Part shown: positions 58,902 to 64,000 of the stretch, piece after piece
Layout: each line of letters begins with the position of its first letter
Numbering within the stretch: the first letter of the stretch is position 1
NCBI GenBank assembly: GCA_047967505.1
Contig: CM106540.1
DNA: 64,000 bases
From: Dipteris shenzhenensis
Lineage: Eukaryota > Polypodiophyta > Polypodiopsida > Gleicheniales
Direction: 5' to 3' (one strand)
Notes under the pieces: model-generated
Told to the model about the DNA's origin: nothing
Databases searched by the model: none
What the model saw: only the letters and a program-made list of their open reading frames with translations
Translations under genes and position numbers: made by a program

Positions 58902-58945
<44 letters not shown>
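57674..58945 (+). pseudogene. LINE-F copy 2, C-terminal region with zinc finger and (TC)n tail
   Basis: Starts just after the tail of copy 1. The frame near 57725-57865 reads WYARISTWFGSHGIKMDRIP and PPEMIPRDEINRIIQLDLL. At about 58101-58160 is the C-terminal LINE zinc finger, CTLCQMGEIETEGHFLCVY, in which the last Cys is Tyr. 58660-58900 is the 3' untranslated region, similar to 57460-57630. It ends in (TC)n at 58904-58945. Stops interrupt it. Confidence 0.75.
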
Positions 58946-58947
<2 letters not shown>

Positions 58948-59197
58948 TTGAGAGACATAACAGACTAGCTGATTTGCTACATAAGGCGTCACCCTCAGCT
59001 TTAGGAACATTTGTATCTAAGCTTTTCAAGCACAGGAACTCACCTAGACATAAAGGTAGTTTCTCTTATTACCCTCCCCTTTGAGGGAGGAGTCTTTATG
59101 TATGTAAGGTTTTGTATTGTTTCAGGTCCCATAGGCCGATTTTTGGTCTTCAGAGGACGATAATATATTCTTCTTCTTCTTCTTCTTCTTCTTCTCC
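58946..59197 (+). mobile_element. LINE 3' untranslated region with (TTC)n tail, copy 1
   Basis: This matches 59643-59883: coding end (GAYKAS-type residues near CTTTAGGAAC), then GTCCCATAGGCCG, GGTCTTCAGAGGACGATAAT and a (TTC)n tail. It begins right at the (TC)n tail of LINE-F copy 2. Confidence 0.8.
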
Positions 59198-59698
59198 GGA
59201 TGGGCACAGGACCTAAAAAAATGGTTCAAGAAGTGGGAAGTAGAAGAGTATTTAAACTACTCTTCAGAGGAGATTGATGAAGAGGCTTTTCATTATGACC
59301 TGCTGAATGCACTACACAGGAAATGGCAAACAGCAGAAAACAAAGATAAATTTGAGTACTATCGCACATATATCAACCCGGAATATTGGTCAATTTATAC
59401 AGGAAGGGAGACAACAACGCAGAAGTACATATGTACACCTATAGCAGTGCATAAACGGAGGGCTTTAGCCTCACTTCGCACCCGATCACACCAGCTGCAA
59501 ATAGAAACAGGGGGATGGAAAAAGATGCCAAGGGAGAGTAGAATATGCCAACTATGTGATCAAGGTATGGTTGAAACAGAAGAACACATGGTAATGATAT
59601 GCCCTCACTATGCACACATTAGGGAAGAGTCAATCACCTCCTTGAGGGACATAACAAACTGGCTGATTTGCTGCATAAAGGGTCACCTTCAGCTTTAG
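59198..59698 (+). CDS. LINE ORF2 C-terminal domain, open for ~167 codons
   Basis: The frame is open from the (TTC)n tail before it, with no start codon of its own; the ATG at 59447 is internal. It reads WAQDLKKWFKKWEVEEYL and later RALASLRTRSHQLQIETGGW, then RICQLCDQGMVETEEHMVMI with spacing C-X2-C-X9-H-X4-C. This is the zinc finger at the end of many plant LINE polymerases, thought to help RNA or DNA binding. No stop or shift is seen, so this 5'-truncated copy looks younger than its neighbours. Confidence 0.8.
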   Translation, partial: GWAQDLKKWFKKWEVEEYLNYSSEEIDEEAFHYDLLNALHRKWQTAENKDKFEYYRTYINPEYWSIYTGRETTTQKYICTPIAVHKRRALASLRTRSHQLQIETGGWKKMPRESRICQLCDQGMVETEEHMVMICPHYAHIREESITSLRDITNWLICCIKGHLQL

Positions 59699-59877
59699 GA
59701 ACATTTGTGTATAAGCTCTTCAAGCATAGGAATCCACCTGAATCCTAGAAGGTGGTTTCTCTTTCCACCCTCCCATCTTCGGGAGGAGCTTTCATGTACT
59801 TGTGATATTGTATTGCCCAGGTCCCATAGGCCGGTTTTGGTCTTCAGAGGACGATAATATATTCTTCTTCTTCTTCT

Positions 59878-59909
<32 letters not shown>
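59699..59909 (+). mobile_element. LINE 3' untranslated region with (TTC)n(TC)n tail, copy 2
   Basis: It follows the stop of the ORF at 59698. It contains GTCCCATAGGCCGGTTTTGG and GGTCTTCAGAGGACGATAAT and ends in TTC repeats that pass into TC repeats at about 59884-59909. Confidence 0.85.
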
Positions 59910-59910
<1 letters not shown>

Positions 59911-60330
59911 ACATACATATGGCTGTTTACAGGGATAGCAGGAACATAAGAGGGAGGGAATGGTACGAGTAATGGCAGCAAGAGCAGCAGGAAAGAGGGC
60001 TGCCTACAGAGATGGCAAAGTGATCATCAAAGAAAGAGCAGACAGAGGGGAGAAAGAGGATGGGGAATTATGACGGTGTCGAGCCAAGGGGACGTGTGTA
60101 CACACCAGACTGAAAATAGCCGTATGGAATTGTAATGGCACACTATGGTCTGGCCCAAGAGGTTTCTCGGAGACATACAGTTATAGAGATATGATCTTCT
60201 ACACTGAGACACATGAGAGCCCGACAGAGGGCTACCCACAGTAACAAGATATACATGGAAGTCAGCTCACAGGAGGGAGTTGAGGAGAGAGAGCAGAGTG
60301 CGAGGCTCCGAGAGGGTTGGCTTTCCTTTT
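59910..60330 (+). pseudogene. LINE-2 copy: start of endonuclease
   Basis: A basic stretch at 59960-60075 (MVRVMAARAAGKRAAYRDGK) precedes RLKIAVWNCNGTLWSGP at about 60106-60155, the first block of an apurinic-type LINE endonuclease. DMIFYTETHESPTEGYP follows at about 60190-60240. The coding match fades near 60330 at an insertion. Confidence 0.75.
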
Positions 60331-61015
60331 TGAGCATAGTGCCCAAAAACGGTGTTTCTCGGCACCCGAAACGGTTCGCTGTTTCCGAAACCAGAAACGG
60401 TGTTTCTTTTTCTTCTTTTTTTTTTCGGGGGGGGAGGGGGGGGCAGTGCCTCCGGAGCCTAGCTAGGGAAACGTATATATAGAGCAGCAATGTCAGAGCT
60501 TAAAGACACCGATGCTCAGTTATACAAGCAAAAGTACCAGCACACACACACCCGCCTCAACCACTGAGTAAGAACCCCATTGGCGGGTAGGGCAGTTTTT
60601 TCTCTCCCTCTCCAAACCTCTCCTCTTGCTCTCCTCTCATCCTACAACCCCCCTCTCAGCCCGCTGCCCCTCCTCCTTGCTCCCCTCCAACATCTCCTTG
60701 CTCTCCTTAGCCGTTGCCCTCTCCTCTCCTCCTTGCTCTCCTCTCCAACCTCTCCTTCTTGCTCTCCTCTCCTCCTTGCCTTGCCCTCTTCTCCTTGCTC
60801 TCCTCAGCGCTTGCCCTCTCCTCTCCTCCTTCTTGTCCTCTCAGGCCTTGTTGTATGACAAATGTATTAATAATTATTTTATTTATAATATATTTTATTA
60901 ACCTAAAAAACCGAAACTCTGTTTCCACTGTTTCTTTTGGTGACTGAAACTCCAAAACACCGTTTCCGGCCTGTTTCCATTTTCCCGTTTCTGAAACTCG
61001 TGAAAACTATGTTTC
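60331..61015 (+). mobile_element. Insertion with AGTG..GAAAC-type ends inside LINE-2 endonuclease
   Basis: The left side begins about AGTGCCCAAAAACGGTGTTTC. The right end on the minus strand is AGTGTGACTTGAAAC. Inside, GTTTC/GAAAC motifs are dense near both ends, and a C/T-rich tract lies at 60600-60840. No transposase is present. An 8-bp target duplication is not convincing. The right end resembles that at 56262. Confidence 0.45.
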
Positions 61016-62927
61016 AAGTCACACTTGAGACCACTCATATATGTGGTCCGGAGAGAGGAGCATGCTCGACACATGTGGATACGCGTTCAGCTTTCAAATG
61101 CTCGACCCATCTGCATTGCAGTGTGTTACTTCCCTCCAGACATGTCATCCTATGCACGAGAGGTCACTACAGACATCTGAGATGATTCTGGATGATATGA
61201 CGGAGTTCTCCAGACAAAAAGACACCCTCCTACTGGGGGATTTCAATGCACGGACAGAAAATGAGCAAGTTGGCTTGCTTGACTTCACCGATGACAGAGA
61301 TCCATATATAGTCCTAGAGCTAGATACAACTGAGCTTGGGATATTGAGACACTCTATAGAAGCCCCGCAGGTGATAGGATATGGACGACATCTACTTGAG
61401 CTAGGGGCAGTCCACGACCTAATCATTTATAATGGTCTTCATAGATGGCCATCATCTAGAGGACTCGCTTCCCACATGGAGGTGGATCTAGTACGGTGGA
61501 CTATCTACTCGGCCCACTAGATTTTGTCTCACGGACACACAACTTTGTCATACCCCCCCCCAACTCGGAGCTGACCACCCATACTTGGCCTTCCATATCT
61601 CTACCATTATGCCAGCCACAGGGAGATCCCCCCCCACTACCTACACGCATCTAGATCCACTTTGATCGTGCCCTTGACCCAGTGTGCATGAGTCACTTAG
61701 CCAAGGGTCTCCCGGCTCTACTTGAGATGATGTAGACCTCGCCAGCACCTCCGACACCCTTGTCTCTGTGGTACAGGACGCTACTCCCCGATCATTCCCC
61801 TTGACCGGACCCATGCGGGTCCGAGATGGGAAGATGCCCCAAAACCCTTGGTTCGATGACAAGTGCAGAGAGGCAAGAGCCCACCTGAAACAAGAGTGGG
61901 TTTTGGGTTATCTGACACCACCCAAGATACAAAGGATCTTTCAACAATTGACATGTTGTAAGAGGCGGGCCTTCCTCGCACATAGGATGGATGAGATTAT
62001 CAGATCTTTTGGAGGAGGAGACCTGACCACTGGATGGGGGCTTCTATCGGAGAGGAAGCCACCTATTTCCATCACCGATCCAGATGTGTGGCACACGTAT
62101 GCATGATCCCTCTATGATGCCCAAATGCAGACACCTCTGGATATGTCCTCTATGCCCAGGCCCACTACTTGCCACTTGTTCACCACACAGAATGTACGGC
62201 CAGCACTTCGTAGACTACACAATCGAAGAGCTACAGACCATGAGGGCCTACGGACCCAACACTTTGCACATGCACAAGAGGTCCTAGCTCTGGTCCTAGC
62301 ATAGACGTTCAACCAGGTTGTGCGCCATGGTTTCCCACTTGCTTGGAGCATTACCACTATTGTACCGATACACAAAGCCCGAGACCCTATGGAGATTCGG
62401 AGCTACCGTACCCTCATGATCGGTCATACTCTGGCCAAGATTTATGGATCAGTTTTAGAGGGAGCTCAGCCGCCACATAGAAGCTCGGGGACAGCAAACA
62501 CTAGGGCAGGAAGGATTTTGGAGACAACACTCTACCCTAGACCACATTTTCACTCTGAGGGCTATCATTGAGGAGGCGAGGTCCAAACACCAGAAGCTCT
62601 ACACATGCTTTGTAGACTTTCAGAAGGCTTCTAACATTGTCCCACGATCCCACCCACGATCCCACATTATCAGGAGCTACAGATTCCAACAACATTAATA
62701 TGGGGGGTGAGTTCGCGCCCCAAGTAGAGTTCGCGCCCTAGGTGGTCTATCAGATTGGGTCAAGAGCACGATCGGAGTGAAGCAGGGATGCCCCCTCTCA
62801 CCCAACCTCTTTGGTCTTTACATTGCAACCGCCTGGGAGGCAAAGGATCACAACTGGCCGATCTCATGATACAAATATTGCTATACACCAATGACATAGT
62901 CCTTATCTCATCCTCAGCGGAAAGAAA
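61016..62927 (+). pseudogene. LINE-2 copy: endonuclease to reverse transcriptase
   Basis: 61041-61520 holds the endonuclease centre (LLLGDFNARTENEQVGLLDF; LGAVHDLIIYNGLHRWPSS). 61768-62106 is the spacer (NPWFDDKCREARAHLKQEWV). 62320-62460 is the first RT block (IVPIHKARDPMEIRSYRTL). 62535-62650 has DHIFTLRAIIEEARSKHQ and CFVDFQKASNIVPRS. 62755-62800 has GVKQGCPLSPNLFGLY. LLYTNDIVLIS near 62880-62915 is the catalytic block, YTND where YADD is usual. Frame shifts separate these parts, so it is inactive. Confidence 0.85.
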
Positions 62928-63355
62928 GAAAGAAAAATTTTATTAGAGTCTTTGGAAGACCAATGGGTCTATGAGACTAAAAGAAAACCTGATACAAATC
63001 ACAGTAAGGGTGGAGCTACTAAAACGAGCATCATTATCCGTGCTGAATCCTAAGTCTGATCATACATAATCAAATACATCTGGGTCTGACAATGAAAAGA
63101 AAAAAGACTGGAGCGGAGCGGAATCCTCCGTATGTCATGTCACCACGGCTGGTGCATAGCCGGTGATGGGACGCTGGCGTCCGTCAAGGGGCGCCGTGCG
63201 TCTCAGTCTCCTAGACGAGGCTCGATGCAAGACCAGAGCCACCGTGACTCCCGTGGGATGTATCCTGGGTCTAAACAATGACGGGAGGTCCCCCAGAGTG
63301 ATCTGTGTGTCCCCTCGATGTCTCGTGTGTCGTGCTACGATCGTCAGTTCAGGGT
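62928..63355 (-). mobile_element. Antisense retroposon with (TTTC)n tail inserted in LINE-2
   Basis: On the minus strand it ends CCCATTGGTCTTCCAAAGAC, TCTAATAAAATTTTT and (CTTT)n at 62943-62928. This resembles the 3' ends at 59160 and 59860 (CCCATAGG, GGTCTTC, GAC, TAATAnnATTC, pyrimidine repeats). It separates two adjacent parts of the LINE RT. The body has no recognised coding motif, so it may be a SINE or short LINE relative that shares the tail. Confidence 0.55.
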
Positions 63356-64000
63356 CTTTGTCACGTTTGCAGCTGGAGATACTTGAAGGCCCTAGAGGTG
63401 TTCTGCGGAGAGAGAGATCACACAGTCAACACCTTGGGAAGACCAAGGTTATGGTCTTCAACACCTCACATGCAGTGCTCTCTCGACTCAGGTTCACTTA
63501 TCGAGATGAGCCACGGGAGATAGTGCAGTCCTACACCTATTTACGAGCAATCTTCAATAGATCCCTTTTCACTATGACACATGTAGCCCATGCACGACTC
63601 ACACGAGGGCGAGGTGCTCTAGCGCGATTGGAGAGACAGTGCTTCCAATCACGTTTGCGACTAGAGATACTTGAAGGCCCTAGAGGTGTTCTGCAAAGAG
63701 AGAGACCACACAGTCAACACCTTGGGAAGACCAAGGTTATGGTCTTCAACACCTCACATGCAGTGCCCCCTCGACTCAGCTTCACTTATCGAGATGAGCC
63801 AGGGGAGATAGTGCAGTCCTACACCTATTTACGAGCAATCTTCAATAGATCCCTTTTCTCTATGACACATGTAGCCCATGCACGACTCACACGAGGGCGA
63901 GGTGCTCTAGCGCGATTGGAGAGACAGTGCTTCCAGGCACACTTTCAGGATCCACCGACAAAGTGTTGGCTCTTCAATACACTAGTGTGACGGACTACCA
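63356..64000 (+). pseudogene. LINE-2 reverse transcriptase, thumb region with a 288-bp in-frame duplication
   Basis: The block LGKTKVMVFNTSHAVLSRLR and EIVQSYTYLRAIFN, with LTRGRGALARLERQCFQ, is the region after the YADD motif. It occurs twice: 63361-63648 and 63649-63936, period 288 bp or 96 codons. Only the second copy continues into AHFQDPPTKCWLFNTLV. The open frame extends upstream to 63163 through the antisense retroposon, so its first ~65 codons are not LINE protein. The window ends inside the element. Confidence 0.85.

Noticed and set aside
60580-60947. Leu/Ser/Pro-rich open frames of 77-92 codons
   Set aside because: They come from a C/T-rich tract inside a non-coding insertion. Three overlapping frames are open, as low-complexity DNA allows.
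63163-63360. N-terminal part of the 275-codon frame as a novel protein domain
   Set aside because: It is read antisense through an inserted retroposon, and homology to LINE protein starts only at about 63361.

Overview
This is nuclear DNA from a large, repeat-rich vascular plant. I lean towards a homosporous fern. The LINE tails end in pyrimidine microsatellites, and their EN, RT and zinc-finger proteins look like ones I associate with ferns; that rests on memory and was not checked. Nothing bacterial, organellar or viral is evident. No intact host gene, rRNA, tRNA or CRISPR array was seen. Nearly all recognisable coding sequence is decayed retrotransposon pol or gag, broken by stops and frameshifts.

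Families are named locally. Copia-A has a ~730-770 bp LTR starting TGTTAGATATC and a Met-initiator-tRNA primer site. Copia-B has a ~355 bp LTR starting TGTTGAGATATC. Copia-C has a 173 bp LTR and a perfect TGGTATCAGAGC primer site. Copia-D is very old. Gypsy-G is a Ty3/gypsy element. LTR-E is a ~1.2-1.3 kb gypsy LTR with a decayed tRNA-Asp-type primer site. Two or more LINE groups fill the right end.

Layout. 1-4260: Copia-A LTR piece, gypsy RT, LTR-E and its gag remnant. 4261-7493: 5'-truncated Copia-A1 with its 3' LTR. 7494-7978: palindromic satellite. 7979-10246: 3' half of Copia-B2 on the minus strand, cut by a Copia-A insertion. 10247-12782: minus-strand Copia-A 3' half fused to a Copia-C 5' end. 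12783-16862: Copia-B2 scrap and plus-strand Copia-A 5' half. 16863-20604: a repeat pair with one module inverted. 21795-23749: gypsy-G integrase and the 3' part of LTR-E, minus strand. 26016-27294: 5' part of Copia-B1, minus strand. 27295-30900: gypsy-G gag and protease, minus strand. 30901-34478: non-coding DNA with microsatellites and an 80-bp minisatellite. 34479-38710: rest of Copia-B1, plus strand. 38711-40576: gypsy-G RT and RNase H. 40577-40893: 5' part of LTR-E. 40894-42540: other gypsy protease and integrase pieces. 47640-50000: Copia-D remnant. 51660-53380: weak candidate exons. 54640-64000: LINE cluster in one orientation.

The most interesting result is structural. Two nested inversions, about 8.5 kb and 17.1 kb, can be inferred inside this window. 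Each splits retroelements whose separated halves carry matching 5-bp target-site duplications (CAAGC for Copia-B1, CCATG for LTR-E). Undoing the smaller one also rejoins an interrupted 80-bp tandem-repeat unit. A third split insertion (Copia-A in Copia-B2, TGGTT) needs a duplication as well. I see no new defence, metabolic or regulatory system here.
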